A stretch of DNA of 40,005 nt from an uncultured Porphyromonadaceae bacterium (GTDB taxonomy: Bacteria; Bacteroidota; Bacteroidia; Bacteroidales; Muribaculaceae). A program made the position numbers and the translations under genes. The stretch spans positions 1 to 40,005 of the forward strand of contig CANPMT010000024.1 in assembly GCA_947575235.1 (NCBI GenBank), read 5' to 3'. Positions 1 through 8,625 of the stretch are shown piece after piece. The stretch's first letter is position 1. Every line of letters begins with the position of its first letter. The notes under the pieces were generated by a model. The model saw only the letters and a list, made by a program, of their open reading frames with translations, did no database searches and was not told the origin of the DNA.

Positions 1-21
1 TTTTATAGCCTTTAGAAAGCC

Positions 22-44
22 GATGCAAATTTTAGCATCTTTTT
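22..44 (+). terminator. Weak terminator-like hairpin
   Basis: A 5-bp inverted repeat (GATGC at 22-26, GCATC at 35-39) with an 8-nt loop is followed on the + strand by five T residues. It could end a + strand transcript entering from the left of the window. The stem is short and AT-rich around it, so this is only a possibility. Nothing else is apparent in bases 1-110. Confidence 0.2.
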
Positions 45-110
45 CAGTGCCCTCGCTGCTGAGCTTCTCTCTTTTTACGCGTTATAGTGTGTCCGATATT
101 TGACACAGTC

Positions 111-2732
111 TTAGTTCAGGTGAAGGAGTTCGGCTATCTTGTCGCCGGCGGCTGAGAGGCCGTCGGCATCCTTGCCACCTGCCTGTGCGAAGAAGGGCTG
201 ACCGCCACCGCCACCCTTGATGAGCTTGGCAGCCTCGCGCACTGTCTGCGACGCGTTGAGACCCTCTTTCACAAGATCGTCGGTAATCATGACTGTGAGC
301 AGAGGTTTGGTCTCTGACACAGTCGTGCCGATAAATACGGTGTGCTCGGGCGATTCCTTACGGATTGTGAAGGCAACATTCTTCACCACCTCAGGGATAC
401 GCGGGCCGGCAAGGTGACATACCTTGACTCCGTTGATTGTCTTGGCATTCTTCAGGACGTCGGCCGCAAGATTGCGTGTGCGTTCCTCGACATATTCCTC
501 AACCTGCTTGCGGAGGTCGCCATTCTCCTTGATGGCCTTCTCCACAGCCGAGCGGATATTGGTGGCATTCCCGAGGAAAGAGGCCACATCCTTGATTGTG
601 TCCTGGAAATTGTCGAGCATATTCTCGACACCGTTTGCGGTGACAGCCTCGATACGGCGTATGCCGGCTGCGATTGAGCTTTCCGAAAGGATACGCACCA
701 TGCCGATGTTACCTGAGTTGGCTACATGCGTACCACCGCAGAGTTCGACTGACGAACCATATTTCACGACGCGCACCTTGTCGCCATATTTCTCGCCGAA
801 GAGAGCCATGGCACCCATCTTGCGGGCCTCCTCGATAGGCATCTCTCGGGCCTCTTCAAGGGGCATGGCCTTACGGATGCGCGAGTTGACGATGTGCTCA
901 ACCTTGCGCAACTCCTCAGGGGTGACTTTCTGGAAGTGGGAGAAGTCGAAACGCAACACCTCAGGCGATACGAAAGAACCCTTCTGCTCGACATGAGTGC
1001 CGAGCACCTCGCGCAGAGCCTCGTGAAGGAGGTGAGTGGCGGAGTGGTTGGCCGATGTTGCGGCACGGGCCTCCTCATCAATCCTGGCCACGAACGAGGC
1101 AGCCGGGTCAGAGGGGAGTTTATGAGTGAGGTGTACACCGATGTTATTCTCACGCTTGGTGTCGAAAATCTCCACAACCTCGCCGTCGGCTGAAGTGAGA
1201 GTGCCACGGTCGCCTACCTGACCACCCATCTCTGCATAGAATGGTGTCTTCGAGAGGATGAGCTGGAAATATTCCTTACCCTTCTGCTTAACCTTACGGT
1301 AGCGGAGAATCTCAGTAGGTGTCTCAGCGAGGTCATAGCCCACGAATTCCTGGTCGCCATCCCTGACAACAGTCCAGTCGCCGGTCTCGACGGCAGCTGC
1401 GTTGCGGGCGCGCTCTTTCTGCTTCTTCATCTCGGCGTCAAACTCAGCCTGGTCGAGAGTCATTCCGTTCTCGCGCAAGATAAGCTCAGTGAGGTCGAGG
1501 GGGAAGCCGTAAGTGTCATAGAGAGTGAAGGCATCCTTGCCTGAGAGCACGGTTGAGCCGGCACCCTTGGCTTTCTCCATGAGAGAGTCGAGAAGCTTAA
1601 TGCCGTTGTCGAGAGTGCGCAGGAAAGAATCCTCCTCCTCCTTGATAACCTTCTTGATAAGTTCTTTCTGAGCCTTGATTTCAGGATAAGATTCACCCAT
1701 CTGCTCAACGAGCTTATCCACGAGATTATAAAGGAAAGCCTCTTTCTGGTTGAGGAAAGTGTAAGCGTAACGCACCGCACGACGCAGGATGCGGCGTATC
1801 ACGTAGCCCGCCTTGGCATTCGAGGGGAGCTGTGAATCGGCAATCGAGAAAGAGATGGTGCGGAGGTGGTCGGCCACAACACGCATAGCCACGTCAACCT
1901 TCTCGTCATTGCCATATTTGAATCCGGTAAGGGATGAGATAACGTCGATAATGGGGGTGAAGACGTCAGTGTCATAATTCGATTTCTTCCCCTGGAGAGC
2001 CATGCAGAGACGTTCGAAGCCCATGCCGGTGTCGATTACCCTTGCGGGGAGTGGCTCGAGCGATCCGTCGGCCTTACGGTTATACTGCATGAACACGAGG
2101 TTCCAGATCTCGATAACCTGCGGGTTATCCTTATTTACAAGCGATGCTCCGTCGACAGCGGCACGCTCCTCGTCAGAGCGGAGGTCGATATGAATCTCGC
2201 TGCAGGGGCCACAGGGCCCCGTGTCGCCCATCTCCCAGAAATTGTCATGACGGTTGCCATTGATGATATGGGAAGCGGGGAGATGCTGCTCCCAATAAGA
2301 TGCAGCCTCATTGTCGCGCTCGAGTCCTTCGGGGGCATAACCCTCGAAGACAGTAGCGTAGAGACGGTCGGGATTCAGCTTAAGGACATCCACAAGATAT
2401 TCCCAAGCCCAGTCGATAGCCTCCTTCTTGAAGTAATCGCCAAACGACCAGTTGCCGAGCATCTCGAACATGGTATGGTGGTAAGTATCGTGTCCTACCT
2501 CCTCAAGGTCGTTGTGCTTGCCGGAAACGCGGAGACATTTCTGGCTGTCCGCCACACGCGAGTGCGTGATGGGGCGGTTGCCCAGAATAATATCCTTGAA
2601 CTGATTCATACCCGCGTTGGTAAACATCAGCGTGGGGTCGTCTTTTATGACCATAGGTGCCGAGGGCACTATCTGGTGTCCCTTGTCACGAAAAAAAGAC
2701 TTGAACGATTCTCTTATTTCGTTAGATGTCAT
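111..2732 (-). CDS. alaS: Alanine--tRNA ligase
   Basis: Charges tRNA-Ala with alanine in the cytoplasm and clears mischarged Ser/Gly-tRNA-Ala by editing. The 873-residue product has the full family layout. The class II aminoacylation core starts at the N-terminus ([20 protein letters not shown]), the editing domain carries HSATHLLH near residue 562 and CGGTH near residue 666, and the C-terminal DHHA1 domain has the glycine-rich [15 protein letters not shown] stretch. Length is normal and the ATG start fits the family N-terminus. It diverges from the M23 peptidase gene, and a matching -7 box lies about 33 bases upstream of the start. Identification is secure. Confidence 0.98.
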   Translation of the reverse strand: MTSNEIRESFKSFFRDKGHQIVPSAPMVIKDDPTLMFTNAGMNQFKDIILGNRPITHSRVADSQKCLRVSGKHNDLEEVGHDTYHHTMFEMLGNWSFGDYFKKEAIDWAWEYLVDVLKLNPDRLYATVFEGYAPEGLERDNEAASYWEQHLPASHIINGNRHDNFWEMGDTGPCGPCSEIHIDLRSDEERAAVDGASLVNKDNPQVIEIWNLVFMQYNRKADGSLEPLPARVIDTGMGFERLCMALQGKKSNYDTDVFTPIIDVISSLTGFKYGNDEKVDVAMRVVADHLRTISFSIADSQLPSNAKAGYVIRRILRRAVRYAYTFLNQKEAFLYNLVDKLVEQMGESYPEIKAQKELIKKVIKEEEDSFLRTLDNGIKLLDSLMEKAKGAGSTVLSGKDAFTLYDTYGFPLDLTELILRENGMTLDQAEFDAEMKKQKERARNAAAVETGDWTVVRDGDQEFVGYDLAETPTEILRYRKVKQKGKEYFQLILSKTPFYAEMGGQVGDRGTLTSADGEVVEIFDTKRENNIGVHLTHKLPSDPAASFVARIDEEARAATSANHSATHLLHEALREVLGTHVEQKGSFVSPEVLRFDFSHFQKVTPEELRKVEHIVNSRIRKAMPLEEAREMPIEEARKMGAMALFGEKYGDKVRVVKYGSSVELCGGTHVANSGNIGMVRILSESSIAAGIRRIEAVTANGVENMLDNFQDTIKDVASFLGNATNIRSAVEKAIKENGDLRKQVEEYVEERTRNLAADVLKNAKTINGVKVCHLAGPRIPEVVKNVAFTIRKESPEHTVFIGTTVSETKPLLTVMITDDLVKEGLNASQTVREAAKLIKGGGGGQPFFAQAGGKDADGLSAAGDKIAELLHLN

Positions 2733-2762
2733 CGTATAGTATTAAGAAGTGTTTGTTTTAGG

Positions 2763-2796
2763 TTGCAAAATTATTCAAAAACTCTTAATTTTGCAA
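2763..2796. promoter_or_regulatory. Overlapping divergent promoters formed by an inverted repeat
   Basis: An exact 11-bp inverted repeat (TTGCAAAATTA at 2763-2773, TAATTTTGCAA at 2786-2796) is separated by 12 bp. Each arm contains a perfect Bacteroidota -7 box (TAnnTTTG): 2786-2793 for the + strand M23 gene and 2766-2773 on the - strand for alaS. The TTG at the outer end of the opposite arm lies 20 bp upstream of each box, where a -33 element is expected. One repeat therefore supplies -33 and -7 in both directions. The promoter reading is inferred from consensus match; transcription was not measured. Confidence 0.7.
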
Positions 2797-2813
2797 TATC
2801 AAACTGAAATAGA

Positions 2814-3782
2814 TTGTCTAAAAACGTATATTACAGATATAACCCGGAGACGGATAACTTCGAGAGAGTGTATCCGTCGCTGAAGAAACGTCTGGCCGCT
2901 TTCGGCAAGATGTGGATTGGTGCTATATTGTTGACAACGTTGTTGTTCGTGTGTGTGTTCTATCTGTTTGACTCTCCCACTGAAGAGAATCTCAGGGCCG
3001 AGAATGCACAGTTGCGTGCCCAGTACGGCATACTCAGCAAGCGTCTTGACAACTCGCTCAAGGTGATGCAGCATATCCAGGACCGCGATGATAATTTCTA
3101 CCGTGTGATGATGCAACTCGACCCCATGAGCAGCAACCAGCGCCTCGCCGGGCTCGACAACGAGGGTCGTTACAGGGAATTCCAGCGTCTTAACGACGGT
3201 GAGCTCGTGACCCGACTCACTCAGAGCATGGATATGCTTGAACGTCAGATTTTCGCCCAGGTGCAGAGTTTCGACCAACTGCGCACATCGCTCGAGAACC
3301 AGCAGGATAAACTGGCCCACATACCGTCGGTGCTCCCGATAAAGATGAGCGATTACACCATGTCGTCAGGTTATGGCTACAGGCGAGACCCGATCTACGG
3401 CTCCGCCCGTTTTCATGAGGGGCTCGACTTCGCCGCTCCGACCGGGACTCCGGTCTATGCCACTGCCGACGGCACCATAGCTATCGCCCAGAGAGCCGCC
3501 GGCTATGGCAACTGTATCGACATTGACCATGGCTATAACTACCTGAGCCGATATGCCCACCTGAGCGAGATTCTGGTGAAGGAGGGGGAGAGTGTGAAAC
3601 GTGGCCAGCTTATCGGCAAAGTAGGCTCAACCGGAAAATCAACCGGTCCGCATCTTCATTACGAGGTGCGTTTCAAGGATGAGGCCCAGAATCCTGTAAA
3701 CTACTATTTCATGGACCTTACCCCGGAGGAGTATGCCGAGATGATTCAGACTGCTGACAACGCCGGGCATGTGATGGACTGA
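2814..3782 (+). CDS. M23-family envelope metallopeptidase (LytM-like)
   Basis: Predicted membrane-anchored peptidoglycan endopeptidase or an activator of cell-wall hydrolases. The 322-residue protein has a short cytoplasmic N-terminus, one membrane helix at about 32-52, a coiled-coil segment (about 57-160) and a C-terminal M23 domain with zinc ligands in HEGLDF (near 200-204) and GPHLHYEVR (near 280). The start is TTG: an in-frame TGA lies 9 bases upstream, the next ATG would remove the N-terminus before the membrane helix, and the encoded SKNVYYRYNPETDNFERVYP looks like a conserved N-terminus. A -7 box at 2786-2793 fits this start. The MerR gene follows after 18 bases, suggesting co-transcription. 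Confidence 0.92.
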   Translation: MSKNVYYRYNPETDNFERVYPSLKKRLAAFGKMWIGAILLTTLLFVCVFYLFDSPTEENLRAENAQLRAQYGILSKRLDNSLKVMQHIQDRDDNFYRVMMQLDPMSSNQRLAGLDNEGRYREFQRLNDGELVTRLTQSMDMLERQIFAQVQSFDQLRTSLENQQDKLAHIPSVLPIKMSDYTMSSGYGYRRDPIYGSARFHEGLDFAAPTGTPVYATADGTIAIAQRAAGYGNCIDIDHGYNYLSRYAHLSEILVKEGESVKRGQLIGKVGSTGKSTGPHLHYEVRFKDEAQNPVNYYFMDLTPEEYAEMIQTADNAGHVMD

Positions 3783-3800
3783 TAACCCAGTAATGGAGAT

Positions 3801-4139
3801 ATGGCAAGAGACCTTACAAAGAAATACTATAAAATAAAAGATGTGGCTGAGATACTGGATGTATCTCAGTCAACGTTGCGTTTCTGGGAGAGCGAGTTTC
3901 CGGAGGTGTCGCCTCTGCGCAGCACATCCAACCAGCGTTACTACACCCCCGATGATATAGAGACGCTTAGGATAATCTACTATCTGGTGAAGGTGAGGGG
4001 GTTGAAAATCGAGGCCGCGAAGGAACAGATGCGCCTCAACCGCAAGAACATCACCAAGAGGATGGATATAATCAACAAACTCCTTGACGTGCGCGATGAA
4101 CTTGAGATGATGCTCAAAGGCTTGGAGAAGAGAAGATGA
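3801..4139 (+). CDS. MerR-family transcriptional regulator (small, no effector domain)
   Basis: A 112-residue DNA-binding protein. The N-terminal winged helix-turn-helix (about 8-75) shows the family pattern YYKIKDVAEILDVSQSTLRFWE followed by an RYYTPDDIETL wing. The rest (about 76-112) is a charged helix suited to antiparallel dimerisation, with no ligand-binding or cysteine effector domain. It starts 18 bases after the M23 peptidase stop and probably shares its promoter. The target is unknown. Possible roles are nucleoid or cell-wall-linked regulation, but nothing in the sequence decides this. Confidence 0.9.
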   Translation: MARDLTKKYYKIKDVAEILDVSQSTLRFWESEFPEVSPLRSTSNQRYYTPDDIETLRIIYYLVKVRGLKIEAAKEQMRLNRKNITKRMDIINKLLDVRDELEMMLKGLEKRR

Positions 4140-4158
4140 GGCAATCTGTTATACCTTA

Positions 4159-4599
4159 TCAGAGATTGGAATTGTAATATTGCGGATCGCCTGTTACATT
4201 CTTCCCGACGAAATGGGGACGACGGTAATCGTAGCCCGATTCCGGTATCTCTACCTCGGCTACGGTCAGCCCTTCGCGGGTGCCGTGAAATTCATCTACT
4301 TCCCATGTGAGACCGTCGAAATCCACCAGATAACGTGATTTCTCCACAATCCCCGGTTCACAGAGCCGAAGCATGCTCACTGCATCTTCATAAGGCACCT
4401 CATACTCGAATTCAAGACGCACATCACCCTTGTTCTTCCCTTTTACGGTGAGGTAGCCACGGTCGTCAACAGTGCGGACCCGGACTGTGCGTTCAGGCAA
4501 CCGGTTAAGATAGCCCTGCCGAATCTCTGTGCATTTGAAAGCCAACTCCTTGTAGCTGTCGTTGACAACAAGATATTTATGTTCTATTTCAAGAGCCAT
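4159..4599 (-). CDS. CYTH-domain protein (triphosphate tunnel metalloenzyme)
   Basis: A 146-residue CYTH protein, likely hydrolysing tripolyphosphate or another triphosphate; adenylate-cyclase activity is known in some relatives but is not shown here. The signature ExExK is present at the N-terminus (ALEIEHKYLV), followed by tunnel-lining basic and acidic strands such as RVRTVDDRGYLTVKG and LEFEYEVPY. A TTG three codons upstream is possible, but the ATG at 4599 gives the standard MALEIEHK start. The PAS gene lies just upstream on the same strand and a 23-bp tandem duplication covers the junction. It converges on the MerR gene with a 19-base gap. Confidence 0.88.
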   Translation of the reverse strand: MALEIEHKYLVVNDSYKELAFKCTEIRQGYLNRLPERTVRVRTVDDRGYLTVKGKNKGDVRLEFEYEVPYEDAVSMLRLCEPGIVEKSRYLVDFDGLTWEVDEFHGTREGLTVAEVEIPESGYDYRRPHFVGKNVTGDPQYYNSNL

Positions 4600-4641
4600 T
4601 ACTGTCAATTCCTTTTATCCATTACTGTCAATCTCTTTTAT
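4596..4641. repeat. 23-bp tandem duplication across the PAS/CYTH junction
   Basis: Two adjacent 23-bp units (4596-4618 and 4619-4641) differ at only two bases. Each carries, on the - strand, the sequence GACAGTAATGG. The left unit provides the CYTH start codon; the right unit contains the PAS stop codon and an extra ATG at 4620-4622. That ATG opens a five-codon frame (M-D-K-R-N-stop) ending six bases before the true start. Confidence 0.85.
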
Positions 4642-4978
4642 AATGAGGCATATTCTCGGGTATAACCATCGAAATCTCAACCAACCCGCCAACAGAACCG
4701 TCGGCTTTTCTCCAGGCTGTCTGATATATCATCTTGAAAAGACCGTTCTTCTCGATGGTGTAGGAATTTGTTCCGCCATCCGAGAGTAGACGGTGTATAA
4801 TCTCGCATGAACGTGGACTATGGCATTCAAGGAGATTGTTGCCGATAAGGTCGCCATGTTTGCAGAAAGTCTCGCGTGATTTTCTGTTCATGAAGATTAT
4901 CTTGCAATTTTCGTCGCACACCGTGATGGCGCAGTTAAGGCTCTCGGCCCATTGTGGAATAGCATCTGAATACTCCAT
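4628..4978 (-). CDS. Stand-alone PAS-domain protein
   Basis: A 116-residue protein that is essentially one PAS domain with no attached kinase, cyclase or DNA-binding module. Recognisable features are SLNCAITVCDENCKIIFMNR (PAS core), a central cysteine-histidine element ECHSPRSCEII resembling that of PAS domains in DUF438-type sensors, and a C-terminal strand with GGLVEISMVI. Five cysteines in so small a protein leave open redox or metal sensing, but this is inference. It lies between the beta-barrel gene and the CYTH gene on the same strand, 12 bases after the barrel gene's stop. Its partner is unknown. Confidence 0.8.
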   Translation of the reverse strand: MEYSDAIPQWAESLNCAITVCDENCKIIFMNRKSRETFCKHGDLIGNNLLECHSPRSCEIIHRLLSDGGTNSYTIEKNGLFKMIYQTAWRKADGSVGGLVEISMVIPENMPHYKRD

Positions 4979-4990
4979 AAGTATTTTTAG

Positions 4991-5647
4991 TTAGAAATAA
5001 TAAGCTAAGGAGATGGAGAGACGGTTCTCATGAAATTTGATGGAGTTCTTGGCCAGGTCGGTCAGGCCGATGGCTCCGTCAAAAGCCAACATGAAGGAGT
5101 CGAACGGGAAGCCCACTCCGATTTTCCATGCGCAGTCAGCCCTGTGAAGCATCTCGAAAGGGCTGCCGGTGAATATCTCATCCAGTATCTCGTTATCGAA
5201 ATGCTGTTTCCCATAGAAGGCGTAGCTGAATTCCGGACCCGTGTAGAAGCATATACCTATACGGTCAGACACATCAATTGTGTAGCCCACCACTACCGGA
5301 ATCCTGAAGCCGGCCTTATCCTGGCGGGGAGAGGTCGTCTGCTGTCCGTAATAATCATCGCTGCCGATTATGATAGAGTCAAATGAGTAGGCATCATAAT
5401 AGAGCGAGACTCCTGGTTCGAGATAGAAACCATTACCTAACCCGATGTTGCATACCCCGCCGACAGTCACTCCGGCTCCGGGTTTGAACATTTTGGCTGA
5501 ATCATAATTTGTTTTCCATTTCCCGGGGAGGTTGATGTCGAGGGCTGCGCGCAGACCCCACATCACCTGAGATGATTCCTGTGCCTGCATCAGCAGAGGG
5601 AGGGAGCTGAGTGCGGAAGCAATGATAAGAGAGGTTGACCGTTTCAT
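4991..5647 (-). CDS. Outer-membrane beta-barrel protein (PorT/OMP_b-brl_2-like)
   Basis: Predicted small outer-membrane barrel of 218 residues. The chosen ATG at 5647 places a clean signal peptide (MKRSTSLIIASALSSLPLLMQAQ) at the N-terminus; an upstream in-frame start at 5704 would add 19 residues that spoil it. The mature part alternates hydrophobic strands and glycine-rich turns (GAGVTVGGVCNIGLGNGFYLE; GYTIDVSDRIGICFYTGPEFSY) and ends in the aromatic LSISLAYYF typical of barrel C-termini. It heads the small - strand group barrel-PAS-CYTH. Specific function unknown. Confidence 0.82.
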   Translation of the reverse strand: MKRSTSLIIASALSSLPLLMQAQESSQVMWGLRAALDINLPGKWKTNYDSAKMFKPGAGVTVGGVCNIGLGNGFYLEPGVSLYYDAYSFDSIIIGSDDYYGQQTTSPRQDKAGFRIPVVVGYTIDVSDRIGICFYTGPEFSYAFYGKQHFDNEILDEIFTGSPFEMLHRADCAWKIGVGFPFDSFMLAFDGAIGLTDLAKNSIKFHENRLSISLAYYF

Positions 5648-5785
5648 ATTGTCGTGATTAATAACATAACTATAGAACGTGAAGGGGAGGCGGTATATTA
5701 TCAAATCTTAAAAAAGGTTGAAATAATATGATTAAACACAATTTTTCAAAAAACCACGTTTATTATTTTAGCGTTAACAGAACAG

Positions 5786-8359
5786 ATGCGCTATAATCAA
5801 AACTTATTGATGAAGGTATTCCTCCTAAAGACAGTCGCTACAGTAATGATGGGGGCAGGCATCAGTCAGGTGTCGGCCGCCCAGACTTCGCGTGTGTTCG
5901 GAATCGTGACCGATTCCATCACAGGCGAGGCTTTGCCTTTCGCCAATATCCTGTCATCTAAAAATCCGCGTGAGAACGCTGTGTCGGATGAGGGTGGCCG
6001 CTTCAAGATCTTCACAAAAGGTGACACCACAGGATGGTCGGTGAGCTATACGGGTTACGAACCTAAAAAGCTATTCTTTGACACAGCCGACACACTTGTG
6101 ATAATCAGACTGGCTCCAATAGCACAGGAACTTAGCGAGGTGGTGGTGAAACCGAAGAAGGAGAAGTATTCAAAAAAGAATAACCCGGCTGTGGAGTTTG
6201 TGAAACGTCTTCGCAAGAGCGCCAAAGATAATGACCCTGCCCGTGAGCCCTTCTATAGCTACGACAAATATGAGAAGACTATGATAGCGTTGAATAATTT
6301 CAACGGCGACTTCTCATCAGGGTTCCTCTCAAAGGGTGGGAAGTTCCTGAAGAACTATGTCGACACCTCCTCCTATACTGGAAAGCGGCTTCTCGACCTT
6401 ATGCTGAAGGAGAAAGTCTCAACCCGCATCAAGAGTTCCGACCCACGGGCTGACAAGGAGATTGTGAGGGGTTACCGGAGCAATGGCATAGATGAGGTAT
6501 GGAACCAGGAGAATATAAGGGTGGTGCTTGAGGATGCCATCCGTGAGGTAGACGTTTTCGGGAATGATATTGTGTTTCTTCAGAACCGCTTCGTCAGTCC
6601 GCTTTCGGCCATCGGACCGGATTTCTATAAATATTATCTCACCGACACTGTCTACGTTGGTGACGACCGGTGTGTGGAGCTCAGTTTCGCTCCACACAAT
6701 CCTGAGTCGATGGGATTCAACGGAAAGATATATGTGCCGGTGGGCGATACCACTATGTTTGTCAAGAAGGTTACGATGCGTCTCCCTCATGATGTCAACC
6801 TCAACTATGTTGATGAGATATTCATCAACCAGAGTTTCGTGAAAGACAGCATAGGTAAACGTCACAAGACGTATGATGATGTTTGTCTGGAGATGCAGAT
6901 TGTGCCCGGCACCCCGAGTGTGTACGGTCGCAAGACTACTGTTTACGACAATTTCAGCTACCGGATGCGTGACGACCTTAAAGATTTCTACACACAACTC
7001 GGCCGCAATCTTGTGATTGACGGCTATGAGGAACGGCCGTCTGATTTCTGGAGCACGGAGCGTATGATACCTCTGACCCGTGCCGAGGCCAACATGGGGA
7101 ATATGATGGGGGAGATGCGGAAGAACAGATGGCTGTATTGGGGGGAGAAGGTCTTAGGACTGCTGGAGAGCGGCTATGTGAAGACCGGGAAGCGGAGCAA
7201 GATTGATCTGGGTCCGATAAACACTCTTGTGAGTTTCAACACAGTGGAGGGTGTGAGGATGCGCGTCGGTGGCATGACTATGGCGCCGTTGAATCCTCAT
7301 CTGTTCGCACGCGGGTTTGTAGCCTATGGCACACGCGACCGGAAATGGAAGTACAGTCTTGACATGGAGTATTCGTTTGCGAGGAAGAAGAATCACTCAT
7401 ACGAATGGCCGCGTCATGGCTTCTTCGCCCATTATTCGTATGACCTTGACATGCTTGGGCAGCATTATCTCTTCACCAATTCCGACAATGTGTTCTTATC
7501 GTTGAAGAGGAAGAAGAGTATACTGGTGACATACCAGCGTCTTGCGAAAGCCGGTTACATTCTTGAGCTTCCGAATAACTTCTCGGTGGAGGCCGGCTTG
7601 AAATATGAGGAACAGGAGGCGACCCAATGGCTCCCCTTCCGGTTTGCCGACGGCACGTCAGAGAGGAGTTATCGTCAGGCGAATTTCAACGTCACCCTGC
7701 GGTGGGCTCCCGGAGAGAAATTCATCCAGGGACGCACGCAGAGAGCGCCTGTGAATATGGATGCCTGGATATTCCAGCTGACCCATGAGTATGGACCGAA
7801 AGGTTTCTTGGGGTCCGGCTTCACGTTAAACCGCACTGAGCTGTCGATTCAGAAACGGCTTTGGCTTTCGGCGTTCGGATATGCCAACATAGTGCTCAAG
7901 GCAGGTAAGGTGTGGAGCGGTGTGTATTATCCGGCGTTGTTATGGCCGAATGCCAACCTCTCATACACCATACAGCCTGAGAGTTATTCACTGATGAATC
8001 CGATGGAATTTGCCAATGACCAGTATGCCTCGATTGACCTTGACTATTTTGGCAACGGTGTATTGTTCAACCGTATCCCGTTGCTGAAGAAGTTGAAATT
8101 GCGCGAGGTGGTAACTTTCAAGGGATTATCCGGCGGGTTAAGTTCGAGGAATAATCCCGCTTTCAATAAAGGCTTGTATCAATTCCCGGTGGATGCCGAG
8201 GCCAAGGTAATGAGTTCGACTCCCTATATGGAAGCCGGAGTGGGAATCGACAATATCCTCACTGTGCTGAGGGTTGACTATGTGTGGCGTCTGACTTACC
8301 GTAATCAACCTGGCTGCGACAACAGCGGTCTCCGAGTCTCGCTGCATTTCAGTTTCTGA
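5786..8359 (+). CDS. DUF5686 outer-membrane protein with carboxypeptidase-regulatory-like domain
   Basis: An 857-residue Bacteroidota surface protein. Order of parts: signal peptide (about 9-32, ending VSAAQ), a carboxypeptidase-regulatory-like plug (about 35-115; FGIVTDSITGEALPFANI ... VSYTGYEP), a linker with ELSEVVVKPKKEKYSKKNNP, then the long DUF5686 region ending in a barrel with terminal LRVSLHFSF. The plug resembles that of TonB-linked transporters, but I see no TonB-dependent receptor barrel signature and no SusD partner. Either M1 or M9 could start translation; M9 gives the tidier signal peptide. It stands alone between the barrel gene (divergent) and the sigma-factor module. Function unknown; a role in outer-membrane assembly or transport is a guess. 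Confidence 0.88.
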   Translation: MRYNQNLLMKVFLLKTVATVMMGAGISQVSAAQTSRVFGIVTDSITGEALPFANILSSKNPRENAVSDEGGRFKIFTKGDTTGWSVSYTGYEPKKLFFDTADTLVIIRLAPIAQELSEVVVKPKKEKYSKKNNPAVEFVKRLRKSAKDNDPAREPFYSYDKYEKTMIALNNFNGDFSSGFLSKGGKFLKNYVDTSSYTGKRLLDLMLKEKVSTRIKSSDPRADKEIVRGYRSNGIDEVWNQENIRVVLEDAIREVDVFGNDIVFLQNRFVSPLSAIGPDFYKYYLTDTVYVGDDRCVELSFAPHNPESMGFNGKIYVPVGDTTMFVKKVTMRLPHDVNLNYVDEIFINQSFVKDSIGKRHKTYDDVCLEMQIVPGTPSVYGRKTTVYDNFSYRMRDDLKDFYTQLGRNLVIDGYEERPSDFWSTERMIPLTRAEANMGNMMGEMRKNRWLYWGEKVLGLLESGYVKTGKRSKIDLGPINTLVSFNTVEGVRMRVGGMTMAPLNPHLFARGFVAYGTRDRKWKYSLDMEYSFARKKNHSYEWPRHGFFAHYSYDLDMLGQHYLFTNSDNVFLSLKRKKSILVTYQRLAKAGYILELPNNFSVEAGLKYEEQEATQWLPFRFADGTSERSYRQANFNVTLRWAPGEKFIQGRTQRAPVNMDAWIFQLTHEYGPKGFLGSGFTLNRTELSIQKRLWLSAFGYANIVLKAGKVWSGVYYPALLWPNANLSYTIQPESYSLMNPMEFANDQYASIDLDYFGNGVLFNRIPLLKKLKLREVVTFKGLSGGLSSRNNPAFNKGLYQFPVDAEAKVMSSTPYMEAGVGIDNILTVLRVDYVWRLTYRNQPGCDNSGLRVSLHFSF

Positions 8360-8424
8360 AATTGAAACCGGCAAAATAGGGTAATCTAATCAACGCCCAG
8401 CTCCGGTTGTCAATGTTGAGGTGG

Positions 8425-8454
8425 GTGAAACTTTTTGTGGGATGGTGCGTCTAA
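8425..8454 (+). promoter_or_regulatory. ECF-type promoter candidate upstream of the first sigma gene
   Basis: The sequence TGAAAC (8426-8431) is separated by 16 bp from CGTCTAA (8448-8454). This matches the general ECF promoter form (AAC-containing -35, CGTCTA-like -10) and differs from the housekeeping TTTG/TAnnTTTG type used elsewhere in the window. Predicted transcription would start near 8460 and run into the sigma gene, as expected for an autoregulated ECF factor. The call rests on motif and spacing only. Confidence 0.55.
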
Positions 8455-8559
8455 TGGGTAAAAGATGTTAAAATAACAGTGGAACTGAGTTTACATATCA
8501 ATCATGAATTGCCCATTATGGCTTGGCTGCTTCAATTGTTTGGAGCCGGCTCAGATGTA

Positions 8560-8578
8560 GTGAATACGTTTTGTGGGA
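8560..8578 (+). repeat. Second copy of the ECF -35-region element
   Basis: The 19 bases GTGAATACGTTTTGTGGGA repeat the 18-base element at 8425-8442 (GTGAAACTTTTTGTGGGA) with one inserted base and one substitution. The copy ends 47 bases before the ATG at 8626. Unlike the first copy it is not followed by a CGTCTAA-like -10. It may be an operator, a second promoter or a duplication remnant. Confidence 0.5.
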
Positions 8579-8625
8579 GCATACATTATTCGGTTACATG
8601 CTCGGCAGAGTCGGATGCTGACAGA

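Noticed and set aside
2190..2807. 205-residue + strand open frame opposite alaS
   Set aside because: Lies within conserved alaS codons. No start context or recognisable domain.
6419..6997. 192-residue - strand open frame opposite the DUF5686 gene
   Set aside because: Antisense shadow of the real gene, with no recognisable family.
8479..8625. N-terminal extension of the first sigma factor (GTG 8479 or ATG 8518)
   Set aside because: The extra residues match no sigma region and contain the repeated regulatory-like element. The ATG at 8626 gives the standard ECF N-terminus. Not fully excluded.
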